Below, piece by piece: positions 1-11,578 of a stretch of 64,000 bases of DNA. Made by a program: the position numbers and the translations under genes. Position 1 is the stretch's first letter; each line of letters begins with the position of its first letter. A model generated the notes under the pieces. It had not been told where the DNA came from. It ran no database searches and saw only the letters and a list, made by a program, of their open reading frames with translations. Origin of the DNA: Aaosphaeria pasadenensis (Eukaryota > Ascomycota > Dothideomycetes > Pleosporales); the NCBI GenBank assembly GCA_022813625.1, contig JAKLMB010000026.1:308954-372953 (forward strand), given 5' to 3'.

Positions 1-1481
1 AAGACCCGGGGACGGCCAGCTCCAAATCCATCAGGTAGTTCTGGCCCGACTTGATCCCTTGCACGGATCTCAGCTCAACAGCCTCGGCCGCGGACCCAGC
101 ATTGATGCTGTCGAGGGCCTTATCAGCTGCATTTCGCACGTTATCCCTCATCTCGTCCTCGATGCCAACGTCCGCGAGCTCATAAAGAGCGGCCTTGGTG
201 TTTCCCCAACCAGCTTGAACAACCATCAATGAAATTACCAGTCCACCCACGGGGTCGAGCCATGATGCGTTATTCAGTACGTTGGACCCAAAGATCATAA
301 GTAGGGCGACAAACGCGGTGAGGGAATCCACCCGGTGGTGGTAGGCATTCGAGGCGAGAACGGACGATTTGCGCTCATTCGCAACTTTTAGTGCTGTGCG
401 GTTCTGATCAGTGTCTTGCCACAATGCATACTGGGGAAGGTGTCCCTACTCGCTCGATACAGCCACTCTTTGATTAAGATTGACCCGCCTGCGAGCCATG
501 CTGCGTTGATGTTGGGTCCCAGACCGTCTACATCGTGGTGATGCCCGTGACTGTGCGGTAGCAGTCCGTAATGCGCAGCAATTTCAGCAGCCTCTGGAAA
601 CACTTGTTGGGCAAGCGCGATGAGAGCTGCCCAGCCCATCATGAAGCCTCCGCCTAATAGTATACCGCTGACACCTAGTGATCCCAGACTCTCGACCTTG
701 CCGTAGCCGCTGGGGAACCTTTCCGAGGGTGGCTTGAGGGACCAGGAGACAGTCGCCAGCGTCATAATGTCACTGACGAGATCGGTGAGGCTGTGGATGG
801 CGTCGGCGATGAGTGCTATACCCGTCTTTATCAGCCTGGGCTCAGAGGATCAAAACAAGTGTAGCCGTTGCACATACCCTGACTATTGAAGACATAACCT
901 CCAAAGCCCTTACTCACAGCCATACCAAGATTGACATAGAGACCAATTCGGGTAATGCGGACGCCTGCATCCTTTTTGTTGGAAGAGAGCAAATAGGTAT
1001 TATCGTGGTGATGGTGGTGGTCATGACTGGCGTGGCCACGGATCTGGCTCAAGGTGGTGGTCGTCATGGCGGAAGGGGAAATGTGTCGTATGCGATGTGC
1101 GGTTCGAGACCAATTGATGGGCTTGGGTTGTGAAATACTCGAGGCGGCGCGCCAGTAGGACGAGGACGGGGATGTGGCCGTGCGGAGGACGCGCAACTGG
1201 TGGGTAAGTCGCAAGGAGGTATGGAGGACGCGCGGTGAGGGTGAGTATGAGTATGAGTATGAGTATGAGTATGAGGAGGATGAGGAGGAGGATGAGGCGG
1301 CAGCGGATGGACCCGCTGGTGGTGTTGGTGTTGGTGTTGATGGACGTGCGGACAGCGATAGTGAGGGCGGTGGCACTGGATAGTGATATGATGAAAGTGG
1401 TGAACGTGGCCCGTCGCCATGCACGCGTCGGAGCTGGCTAAAAAGAGACAGGCCATTGCAGCTCCTGTTGCGCAGGGACAT
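1..1481 (-). CDS. Mitochondrial cation-diffusion-facilitator metal transporter (MMT1/2-like), 3' end outside the window
   Basis: Cation diffusion facilitator family; the closest functional group is the yeast mitochondrial iron exporters Mmt1/Mmt2. Seen exons: 1481-878, 815-450 and 393 to beyond base 1. Intron 816-877 has a GTATGT donor and TATAG acceptor; intron 394-449 ends CACAG. Splicing restores the family block FNSQALIADAIHSLTDLVSD (aspartates of the metal site in TM2) and, across the second intron, YRATLKVANERKSSVLASNAYH with the matching HHRVDS motif. The N-terminus (start ATG at 1481; an upstream TTG in frame is not a start) is Arg/Ser-rich and fits a mitochondrial presequence. It is followed by a Ser-Tyr dipeptide run and a His cluster (HASHDHHHHHD) just before TM1; His-rich loops are common in this family. 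The C-terminal cytosolic/matrix domain is cut at VELRSVQGIKSGQNYLMDLE. Iron versus other metal specificity cannot be read from the sequence. Confidence 0.88.
1243..1275. repeat. Coding hexanucleotide microsatellite (GAGTAT)n
   Basis: About five and a half copies of GAGTAT on the + strand, read on the - strand as alternating Ser-Tyr codons in the N-terminal region of the CDF transporter. It keeps frame, so copy-number change would lengthen or shorten the segment between presequence and first membrane span. Confidence 0.8.
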
Positions 1482-3037
1482 GGGGGTAATAATAATAACG
1501 AGCGACGAGCAACGAGCCGCCGTCGAAAGAAACAACGAGCAGCGGCAGCACAGCAGGAGGAGGAGGTGACACAGGAACCGCCCACTGACTAGCTGGGAGG
1601 ATAGGGAGGGTTGAGGGGTTTCGTAGGTTCGACTGCGTATGTGCGTGTGCGTGTGCGTGTGCGTCGGCGTCGTGGACCCTGAAGGGAAGCCGATGGAAGT
1701 CTCTAACTGCTTAGGTAGGTAATTAACTAGGTAGGTAACTAACTACCCAGGTACGAGGTAGGTAGATAGGTAACTAGTTTTGTAGTTGATTCGGAGAAGG
1801 GGAAGTGAAGGAAGACTTTGTCGTATACAATGATGATGCTGATGATAACGAAGATGGTGCTGGTGAGCCTGCTGCCCCTGTCGCTGATCTGATTATGATT
1901 CTAGTTATGATACCTCAGAGTTGTCTTCCGTTCATCGGAGCAGAGCGTGACAGAGAGATAAAGAGAGAGAGAGACGAAGAAGAAGAAGAGTAAAATGGAT
2001 ATGGAGATGGAAATGGAGACGAAAGATTCAAGACGATGCAAGAGAGGACCGGGATATCTGGATCTTACGACATTGACAATGGTTCGGGATATGGTAGGTA
2101 GGTATGCACTGTCAGTTTCGATCCTCCAAGTCGTCCCTCTATATATATACATGTTTATACTCCGTATAATTCTTCTCTTTCCATTCCAAGGTCTTGCTTT
2201 GACGGGTGTGTCCGGTTCATTCTTTTCATCTCAAGTCTGTACGGAGTACGGATAGCAGATACTCAACTGCACCGAATGAGCGCTCCGCTAATTGTAAACA
2301 GAGAACATTCAACATGCTGCCTACAACTATGCCTGTATGCCTGTTCCATCGCGACATACGATGATCGACTTTTTTGTAGCTCCCATTCGCCAATCATGTC
2401 GCGCCTGATTACAGTTGGCTCACAATTCCATGATTCCATCAACTCCTACTCCATCATCCCACACGACCTAACTACCTAGGTACTTACTCGTAGAATGATT
2501 GTGATAATGCTACTTACTTCATACTAAATCACTATTCGTATCGCTGTTAGCTCATTCATTAACAAGATCCTATTCGGATATCCCAAGGCCGCATGGTCCT
2601 TGATGAGAAACGGACCATTTATCATTCGCCTTTACTCCATACACAATACACAGTACATGACCATACTCTCGTGACACCTTTTTGGACTCGTACCGATGAT
2701 GCAGGGACTAGATACGATTGCGTGCATGTATGTATGTACAAGTACCTTACTCGGCACACCCACGTTCTACGCGGTACTACTGTTCCACCAGTCTCCAGAT
2801 TGCCCCAAGACGCGTGTACAGCAACCCTCATTGGAAAACTTTGCTCTCCAGATTTATCAAGGCTACGCGTAGCATAAAGTAAGTTTTACCTTAATTACCA
2901 AAATATGCAGTGCATTCAAACCGCTTGTATACATTGGGATGACAACTCCGTTTCGTCCTGCCACATGCCCCAAGTGCTGCACCTCGTAGCTCTGCGCCAC
3001 CCGTTGTGTTTCGTCTTCACCATTCCCGACTTGCACA
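1482..3037. other. Intergenic, no gene seen
   Basis: Spacer between the CDF transporter and the lipase. It holds a GTGCGT repeat near 1638-1665, a TAGGTA/TAACTA-rich tract (about 1710-1785), two copies of the motif TACTCCGTA (2158 and, inverted, 2240) and an ACCTAGGT palindrome (2474). Open frames here are short, lack family resemblance and carry no splice logic. Confidence 0.7.
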
Positions 3038-4195
3038 TTACAACTTCGCCTTTCCTGCATCAGCTTGCACAGGTTCTACCGACCTACTCAATATCCAATT
3101 GACAACATCATCAATAAATTGCTGGTTTTCCGGGCTAGGCTCATCATGCACTGTGCTGTGTCAATGGATACGGCTCATGTTCGGACGCCCGACTGCTGAG
3201 GGAGATACTCACATCGATGATAGAACCCTCCATATGCCTTGAATTCTTTGTCTTTCGTCGTCAATGCATCGAAGAGTCGCTTGGATGCTGCAAAATCCGT
3301 GATACCGTCCTTGTCACCATGTCCAAACCAGATTCTTGTTACTCCGCCTTCTCCTGCGTCGTCCCCAATCTTGATCTTTCCGGCTGCGAGGTCGGCCGTG
3401 CGGTCCAACAAGCCTGCAAGCCCTTCAAGTGTTCCCGTATCATGGCACAAATCATCTTCCTCATACTTCTTCTGCACCGCAGGGTCTCGTGAGATGAGCT
3501 TGACATCGAGTTTGTTGACCATCTGCCGGTGAGGGAGGAGTTTGCCCACTAGGCGTCCTAGTGCTACCGTCACGAAGGAAGGTTTGGATTTTGGATCAAA
3601 GTCCACGAAGGGGGATTCCAACAGAAAACCACGAATGTGCTTTCTGACTTCGGCTGGCCCTTGCGCGGCGTAGCAGAGCGTCTCGCCGCCGCCCATCGAA
3701 TGCCCCATCATGAACAATGGGACAGGGCTCGGGATCACGGTCTTGATGAAGGATGTGATATCATTCAGCACTCGTGCTGTAGTGCCCGTATGCCCTTTCT
3801 CGGCCGGCTTCTGGACGGAGCGGCCCCATCCTCTGAACGAATTTAGTTGAGTGATTTGTAAATTTAGATAAGTCCATCATGTACCTCTGATCGAAGGTGT
3901 AGACTTCGATGCCTTTCGCAGCTAGAGCTGGGAAGAGATTGTCATAGTTGTTACCTGATCACATGTCAGTAAGCCTGTAGGAACAAAACCAGGCATGTAA
4001 CAAAACAACCCGTTACTCACAGTGATCACTGAATCCATGGATGAAAACTACTCGAGCCTTTGCAGGACCTTCAGTCTATCGCAAGATACCAGTTAGCTAC
4101 CAGGCGTCTAAACATCTGCGCCGACCAACCTTCCAAGTCTTGGTGTATAGCTTCTTTCCGTCGTCAGCCGTATGCCAGCCTTCTTCGGTGGCCAT
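3038..4195 (-). CDS. Monoacylglycerol lipase, alpha/beta-hydrolase (Yju3/MGLL-like)
   Basis: Serine hydrolase of the monoglyceride lipase family, releasing fatty acid and glycerol from monoacylglycerols on lipid droplets or membranes. Five exons: 4195-4130, 4075-4021, 3954-3885, 3832-3213, 3150-3038; 307 aa, the usual family size. The start MATEEGWHTADDGKKLYTKTW matches fungal homologues; an in-frame upstream ATG at 4285 would add a hydrophobic leader and is less likely. The oxyanion-site segment VVFIHGFSDHC, the nucleophile elbow GHSMGGG (Ser about 109), the acid in GHGDKDGITD and the catalytic His in FYHRLHDEP are all present. The His is reached only after removing the last intron (3151-3212), so the unspliced reading loses it. 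Divergent from the flavoprotein gene that starts 326 bp away. Confidence 0.9.
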
Positions 4196-4521
4196 ATTCA
4201 ATGCAATGGATTTCCTCGTAGGACAAGCAAGATGAGTCTTCAACAGCAGCGTCAACAAAAAAATGAAGAAATGGTAAGAAGACAAATGAAGGTGATTGAG
4301 AAGAAAGAAGGGCTGAAGTCAAGATTCAAGAAAGCTGAGGTGAGACCCTGCTTCAATGTCATTCGACCCGAGGCTTTTCCCAAAGTAGCTTGGTCGGAAT
4401 ACCTGCATCAGCACGAATCGACCAATACGGACATGAAAACAGCAACCATTCTTCAATCTCAGTTAGGTATAGGTACCTAAGTAGCTATCCGCTTCACATA
4501 TTGAACTGTTTTCTTCGTGTC
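4196..4521. promoter_or_regulatory. Divergent promoter, lipase / OXNAD1-like gene
   Basis: The only DNA between the two opposite start codons (4195 - and 4522 +), so both promoters and 5' leaders must lie here. No clear TATA box or factor site was recognised. Confidence 0.5.
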
Positions 4522-5698
4522 ATGCTCGTGCGCTCCATTCACTTGTTGCGGGCATCTCATAGAATTCTTCCCGCATCCTTTCGACTCTTCTCGAGCAACG
4601 TGATGGCTGCGAAATCGGCCAAAGCCAGTCTCAGCCACGAGGAACGCACGGTAGAGGAGCCACGCAATGAGGGCCTCCATCCAGTCATATTGAACAAAAT
4701 CACACGAGTGAACGACAGAATCCAATTGTATAAACTTCTTAGCAAGAATCGGACGGGTATAGAGGTATCTCGATCATCAAACATTCCCCCCCCCCCACTA
4801 TCAAGGATAAAGGCTTATAGTCCATCAAGTTTCTAGCAGGCCAATGGGTCGATTTACATGTCCCCGGTGTTGAGAAAGCCGGTGGCTTCACAATCGCATC
4901 GAGTCCACGAGATGGAATAGCCGATTCCCATGGCCGCGGGGAGCCGTTCGTGGAATTGGCAGTTCAGAAGAGTCCTGAGAACCCCGCAGCGGCGTGGTTG
5001 TGGCAGCCAGATGACCAGATTCTAGGAACTGAACTCACGATTCGCATCGGAGGGAGCTTTGTCTGGCCACCAAAGAACATCGACAGACGGTCTATCAGCC
5101 GGGTCGTTTTGATCGCAGGCGGAGTTGGCATCAAGTATGTCGTCTACAGAGCAATTGGACGGGACGATTACACAGCTACTAACCGTGTACCAGCCCATTA
5201 ATATCAATGTTGCAAGATATACAACAGGAAGACTCAGATTTATCACCACTAGAGGTGGAATTTCTGTACTCGACGAAGTTGCCCACGAAGAATGCTTCTG
5301 ACAACGAGGTGCTGTTCCTTCAACGACTACTAGATACGGCTCGCTCGTGGAATTCCAAGTCCGGTCCACCCTCAAAGGGGCGGTTGGATGTGTTCTTCAC
5401 TGGTACATGGGATGGATCGTCTCTGACACCAGAAACACCATTGATACATAGATTTCGTGATCTTCGGCCACCACATGCGCAAGGAAATTCAAGAGCAGAC
5501 GTAGAGCCACGGGTTTCGGCACAAGTTGGTCGAATCGAAGAAGCTGCGTTACGGAAGTCCTTGGGGGACGAGCGAGGGCGAAGTAGTTCTGTGTTTTATG
5601 TGTGTGGACCACCGGATATGACAGATGGGATAGTCAATTGGCTTCAACAGCAAGATGGTATCAGTCCAGCGCAGGTCATGTGCGAGAAGTGGTGGTAG
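4522..5698 (+). CDS. OXNAD1-like FAD/NAD(P)-binding oxidoreductase, probably mitochondrial
   Basis: Ferredoxin-NADP reductase superfamily protein resembling metazoan OXNAD1. Exons 4522-4764, 4821-5134 and 5194-5698; 353 aa. The N-terminus (MLVRSIHLLRASHRILPASF, then RLFSS) is Arg/Ser-rich without acids, as in mitochondrial presequences. The flavin-binding segment FLAGQWVDLHVPG...FTIASSPRD follows the first intron; the dinucleotide-binding loop GGVGINPLISML is assembled across the second intron; near the end are YVCGPPDMTDGIV and the terminal CEKWW, both typical of FNR-like folds. Intron 1 (4765-4820) carries an unusual run of twelve C. No [2Fe-2S] domain is attached, so the electron partner is unknown. 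The physiological role of this family in fungi is not established. Confidence 0.85.
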
Positions 5699-7532
5699 TT
5701 TTGCGCAATTCAGGGGGAGGCGCTCAGCCTAAGCCTCAAGGGGACGATTGAAGATTGGAGCAGAGTCCAGCATTCAAACGATATTGAGGCATGATATGAT
5801 ATTGTGAATGCAATCACATCACTGGAGTCTGCTGGCATGTACGAGCTCTATTGTGTGGAGTGTGTCGTATCCAGCAGGGGAGCGCAATGAATGCATTGGC
5901 CAATCACATCAACATCTGGATAAGGAACTACTTAACTAGCAGACAGACAGACAGAAAGCCAGCAAGTTCCCTCTAGAGCAAGACGTTACAAGATCACCTG
6001 TTTTGCGCGCTTAATGAGATGAAAATCTTCACGTCGACACCGGAACGTTGCCGCGAACCGCTCCCGGGGGTGGTTGATGGTCGACAAGCGCTATTGAGAT
6101 GGGGAGATACGCCGTAGAGGTACATTTGCACATACTGTTTCCGTGAACCGTGAGGGTAGTGTGCCCTGCAAGCGCCCATCAAGGTCGAGCTCTGGCGATG
6201 TTCACCCCACCAGGCAAAGGGACCAAGTTGTCTCCACTTGGTTAACATTGAACGGATGGATCCTAGTGCAGCCGATCGAATGTCGAAACTCTATTGACTA
6301 TCATGAGTCCGTGTCCATCGAATACCTTTTGCAAATGAATGATCTCCTTCGTAGGCGTTGCCCCCAGCGTTATTATCCTCTTCAACAAAGTAGAAAGGCA
6401 ATTGTCCATCTACGTTGTGCTACCCATCCTGCTCTTCGCACCATAGCAGTAATTAACGGCACTCCCGCACCTAGTGCTCGTAGCCTCCTCGTATCGATCA
6501 TGGCCGCGCCCCCCGCCCATGATCCATCCAACAATATGCCCAGTATGAAATATGAATTGGGGTCATATAGTGTCCTGCCGCATCTGGGTTCATTGATGAT
6601 CGAATTGGGGGCAGAGTCGAGAGATGGGTAGGGGGCCCAGGCTTGCCAGGCGGAGAGACCATTGAGGCAAGGATGTTGCATTTATGTGCTTACGCAGGTC
6701 TGGGGATGTGATTGGAGGATGAGACGCCACCATTAAAGAACCGGCGAGTGTTGGCGATGTGATGCGCAGGGTTTTGGATGCCAATGGCTGCCACTCGATG
6801 CCACCCAGCGGCTGTGAAGCTCTTCACACTGGACGACAAAGACAAATTCAACCTCCACCCCAGCCAGTCCAACCAACCAGATCAACTCGTCCCTCAATCT
6901 CCTGCACCTAAGGGACTCGAGGAGTGGCACATGTACGGGCTGACCTGCAGACTGCGGAAGTAAACGGCAGATGTGTGGGTGCGTGAGTATGAGTGTGAGC
7001 GTGAGTGTGCGAGTGTGAATACGGGAGAGCAGAATAGTAGTATTAGTGGAATTCATCTGCATCTTTAAGCCCTGCTCAGTTCTGCTTCTGCTTCTGCCCT
7101 GCCCTGTCCTGCCCTGTGAATCCATCATCCTCCTCTTTAAACGGCTTGTTTGCCCTCCTTCTCTTGTTCCCTCCCTCCGACAAGCCCGGACACCAACCAC
7201 CATCGTTAACCCATCGTGAACCATTGCTACCACCATCCCGAACTTTCGACCACAACATCGTCGCACAAATCCCCATCAGGTACACCGGGTTTCTGCACCT
7301 ACATTGCCACAAGACCTTGGTCCTGGGTCATCGTACCCAGCAAACAACGTTTCATTCTTATCGGCCTTGACCTTGGACAATCCCAATCGTGGCCACCGAC
7401 AGTTGGTATCTGGAGGTGTCGCACACCCATCGGTCGCATCGCCTTAACATTGCGACGCCCCCTTCGTAGTCTTGACCTGGACCTGATCCTGCGCTGACAG
7501 CTACCGGTTGGCATTCCCACTCTTCACACATC
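5699..7532. other. Intergenic, no gene seen
   Basis: Spacer and 5' leader of the next gene. There is an (ACAG)n tract near 5940-5958 and a GTGAGT/GTGTGA-rich stretch around 6975-7020. From about 7075 the sequence turns pyrimidine-rich up to the ATG at 7533, as in many fungal leaders. Open frames up to about 177 aa on either strand have no recognisable domain. Confidence 0.65.
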
Positions 7533-8672
7533 ATGGGCCGATTTTTCATTCCCCGGCAATGGCGATTGCCAAAATTCGTCTATGCCCTTATGATTCTCGA
7601 GCTTCCCTTTACTGTCGCAAATCTGACACTATTTGGTATCGCATCGCCTAATTTATACCGGACAATACTATGGGCGGAAGGTGGAAGGAGAGGTTTTAAT
7701 AGCGACCCGACTACGATTTTATATGCCTACGCAAACTACAGACCCGTAAAAATGCCAATCGTATGGAGCAATTTGTAGGTTTATTCAGCTTTTCCCTCTA
7801 ATTGATGACAACCAAACTCACAATTCTACAGTAACACACAGTACAACCTCGTCATTGGCGTCTTGTGCATGTTCTTTTGGCTCGTGAAAACGCCCATGTG
7901 GCTACTCCACGTTTTCTATCCCATCCTGTCCCTTCCGCTGCATATCGCTCTCACGGCCTTGTGGGCCTATTCCCTCTATGTGCAGACTGCGCCTGATACC
8001 ATCGACCCCAAGAGGATCAACAATGGCCCGCCGTGGTTCATCACCAAGAACTGCAACATCGTCGAGGACAAGAATGTCAGGCACTACTGCATGCAAGCGA
8101 AAGCCTCTTTTGCAGTGTCTGTCTGCATGCTGTAAGTTGGAGCAACATCCACACCCATTTACGTCGAGAGGCGCCTGCTGACACAGTCATACAGCGTGAT
8201 CAATGCTTCCTTCCTTATCTTAACAATCTATTCTCTCGTTCCCACGAAAGAGGCGCGCGCAGCCCATGAGACCAAAGTCGCCGAGAAGAAGGCGGAGAAG
8301 GAGAAATGGGCCGCCCTCGAGGCGTCCATGGACCACAACGACATGACGGCCGAAGAACAATGGCAACATATGTGGGAACTGCAACAATTGCCACGAACGC
8401 CAGGGACGGCCGGTGGGTTCAAACATCCAATGACGCCACGCACGAGAGCCTTTTCGGCGCTGGACGGTGGCCATGAGCAGGCACCGATGCCTGCGGATGG
8501 ATTCTATACACGGGACGCTCCTAAGAGTCCAAGGATGATGCAGCAGCAGGCAGAGTGGTATCCACCGCCCAACTCTCAGCAGCAGGAGTCGTGGCACCCG
8601 CCTCAACCACAGCAAGAGATCTCGCCCGTTCATCAATACGAAGACTGGAAGGGGAAGGGCTCAGCATATTAG
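7533..8672 (+). CDS. Conserved fungal tetraspan membrane protein (MARVEL-like topology)
   Basis: Exons 7533-7774, 7832-8131, 8195-8672; 339 aa. Function not recognised. Visible are four hydrophobic segments: one near residues 15-36 (FVYALMILELPFTVANLTLF), two close together after the first intron (YNLVIGVLCMFFWLV and a segment ending ALTALWAYSLYVQ), and a fourth assembled across the second intron (SVCMLVINASFLILTIYSLV). The spacing resembles MARVEL-type four-helix proteins. After the fourth helix comes a charged, probably coiled segment (KEARAAHETKVAEKKAEKE) and a Pro/Gln-rich tail (repeated QQQ and PP), likely cytosolic and disordered. Both introns have canonical borders (GTAGGT...ACAG and GTAAGT...ACAG). 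Confidence 0.8.
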
Positions 8673-9441
8673 GCGATTGAATGACACTCGAATCGCTCAT
8701 TCTCCGGCTAAGGCCCTTCGTACTTTTAATGTCTTTTCGAATTGTGGCGTTCTAGCGACCTTTGTTCTTTTTGTTTTTTTGTTTTTGTGAACCTTTTGAG
8801 ATACCTACCCACTCATTTGATATGTGGAGCAAATACATAATTTATAGGATTTCCCTCTGACGAATTACATGATTGCAATTGAAGCCGAATTGGTGAAGAC
8901 GGTTCGAGAAACTGATTGATGCAGGATCCCGATAATGAAACGAGGTGTCTGTCTAAGTGACTGCTCGACCCAGGTGAACGGCGTTTGATCTGAGCTAGCC
9001 ATCCCTCGTTGATGGTTCAGGTACGGATACCTGCACATTGGGTGAACAACATTAATAGCTAATCCTTAGTTGTACCATTACTGTTTACCTATTATTATAA
9101 TTACCCTTGTTGCCCGACCCATGCAAGGCGTACAAAGGGGAGCGTCCCTCGTAGGGCCGTAGGGTACTGGGCGGGCGTAGGCTGGTGTGGGGAAATCTCC
9201 AACTCCGCTTTTGCCATACCTTAGCTCTGTGGACCTCGGCCCATGGCTTGTCCCCAGGCTACGGAGGAGTAGTATTCACGCCTGGAGACTCGCAAATACT
9301 TATCCTGAGCACTACACGTACCCGCTCTGCTACGCCGCATTTAATTGTTGCCCATACAAGACATTCTGAGATAGTTATCTCACGAAGAGCGCATCGCATT
9401 CAATAAACAAGACGATAGAGAACGCATCCTTCAACCTCATC
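8673..9441. other. Intergenic, no gene seen
   Basis: 3' region of the membrane protein and promoter of the enoyl-CoA hydratase. T-rich stretch at about 8762-8790, possibly linked to 3'-end formation; no other feature recognised. Confidence 0.6.
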
Positions 9442-10500
9442 ATGTCGACACGACCGCAGACCACCCCTCCGTCCACCTCCCACGTCCTCCTCACGTATCC
9501 CGCCCCCTATGTCCTACTCGTCACGATCAACCGAGAGAAGGCCATGAACTCGATTCCATTCGCGGGTCACACAGAGATGGGCCAGGTCTTCGATTGGTTT
9601 GACCGCGAGCCAAACCTGCGAGTTGCCATCATCACGGGCGCGGGCAAGAAGAGCTTCTGTGCCGGACAGGACTTGATCGAGTTGGGCAAGATAAGGTCGG
9701 GGGCTGTCAAAGTCGATCCGGCGGCTCAGAGGCATCCGTACAGTGGGTTCGGAGGTCTGAGCAGGAGAGCAGGCAAGAAGCCGGTGATCGCGGCCGTCAA
9801 TGGCTTTGCATTGGGTGGAGGATTCGAGATTGTGCTCGGCTGGTAAGTGCACACACGTTCAGGCTGTACCTGTGTTATTCGATATGCGGCGTGTTCCGCA
9901 GCGGCGCTCTATACGTCAAGAGGATGACCGCGGGTGGCCCTTCGTTGTTACTCAGCGGAAGCACGATGAACTATGGTTCGCATGTTCTTTCATGCTTCCT
10001 CCGACAAAGCGTGGCTCCCTGGTCTAGCCCGAACTTTTCAGTTGACATTTGGAAACAGTGACATGGTTGTGGCAGCACCCAACGCGAAGTTTGGTCTTCC
10101 AGAAGCATTAAGAGGCATTTTCGCTGGTGCTGGAGGTCCTCCGCGCCTGGTGCGCAACGTTGGTTTGCCCATTGCATCCGAAATGGCCCTTACGGGTGAG
10201 CCGATCACAGCACAGCGTGCCAAAGAGCTCAATCTCGTCAACCGGATATCGCCATCGCAAGAGACCGTTGTAGATGAGGCCATCAAGTTGGCAAATCAGA
10301 TTGCCAACATCTCACCCGATGCGGCTATCGTGACACGTGCAGCGCTAAAGGAGGCATGGGAAACGGGAAGCGTAGAGCGAGCCACGCAATTGACCATCGA
10401 GAGGTATAGCGAACCACTAAATGCGGGAGAGAATGCATTGGAAGGACTGCAAGCGTTTGCGGAGAAGAGGAAGCCGAATTGGAGACCGTCCAAGTTGTAG
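9442..10500 (+). CDS. Peroxisomal enoyl-CoA hydratase (crotonase family)
   Basis: Hydrates trans-2-enoyl-CoA in fatty-acid beta-oxidation. Two exons, 9442-9842 and 10059-10500; 280 aa. Splicing joins GGGFEIVLG to CDMVVAAPNAKFGLPEALRG, giving the two catalytic glutamates of true hydratases (E of GGGFE and E of GLPEA). The oxyanion-hole strand FCAGQDL and AAVNGFALGGG are intact, and GAGGPPRLVRNVG follows. The protein ends in Ser-Lys-Leu, a canonical type-1 peroxisomal signal, and has no mitochondrial presequence, so peroxisomal location is inferred. The intron is 216 nt, long for this window (most are 50-80); it contains stop codons and no second domain. An isomerase or dehydratase role within the crotonase fold cannot be excluded. 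Confidence 0.88.
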
Positions 10501-11578
10501 AGATAGATAGATATTCAGCGTGACAGTCGAACACGCTGTTACTTATTGTGTAGATACCTATATATGTGACTTCATGATGCTTGACGAATCATGGTATTCA
10601 TGGAACCCCCTTTTAGCCCTGTTCTCCTTGGTTAGTTACCAATAAACTTAGTATTGGGGCTACCCCATCTTCCTGTTCTCGGTTGATCGCCCACTTGCCC
10701 TCTATGTAGTAAGTATTGCATTCTCTAACTTAAGTACATACCTAGGTATCTACCTATGTACATACATACTGAGATACTCCCACTTGACCATGCGTCCACC
10801 CGTGCATACAACTACACATACAACTACATGCAATTTCAAAGCATCGTCCTTCGTCCGTCCGTCAATCGTCCAGCACTTCGTTAGCCCTCATCCATCGCCC
10901 TTCGTTTGAGCTTCCGTGCGTCAAGGTTCCCCCCCTTAAGATACCGAACTTTGCCCTATGTTACCGGCGTACCGCCAATCATCAACCCATCGTCTGTCAA
11001 CACCATCCCTCATCCAGTATAATGAGAGCGCCACGATGACCAGTTCCCTGTCATACTATTCGAGAGAAAAGCCATGGTCGACCGAAACTTTCCCCCCTTC
11101 CCGCAACCACGCTTGAAACTCTTCCTCCACTTCTTCTTGTCCAAGATCCATCTCAAACCTTTTCCCTTCTAGACCCCACAGTTTTCCCCGCATTGCGACA
11201 CCCGGGGTAGACGGCCTTGCACAACCTCCATACGAATCTCTTCCGTATCCCAGATTCCCGAATCCCCACCCCCATTAAACCCACGCCTACGCACGCACGG
11301 TTCCGTCGACACTTGGTGTTTTGAACCCTGATCTTTGCTTTCTACTTCCATCTCGCCAGACTTGCTTCGCTCTGCTCCTGTTCGACTCGAGTCGACTCGA
11401 CATCTTTGACTTCATCACTCTATCCCCAGCAACATAGACCCACTGTTCGTTGCCTTTGGCTCTGCTCGACTCGCAAGAAAGCAGTGAGAATCACTACCAT
11501 TGGGCCCAATTGGCTGGTAGCCCCTTACTTTGTCTAGCTATCTTTGTTCTTGTTGTTGTTTTGGTGCCATAGGTCGCC
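10501..11578. promoter_or_regulatory. Promoter and pyrimidine-rich leader of the bZIP gene
   Basis: An ACCTAGGT palindrome (10740) and a TACATAC/TACCTA tract near 10735-10770 are followed by DNA increasingly rich in C and T on the coding strand up to the ATG. A GACTCGAGTCGACTCGA inverted tract lies near 11386-11400. No TATA box is evident. The long CT-rich leader fits a regulated transcription factor. Confidence 0.5.

Noticed and set aside
6143..6681. 162- and 99-codon frames on opposite strands
   Set aside because: Mutually overlapping, no domain, and no splice partner.
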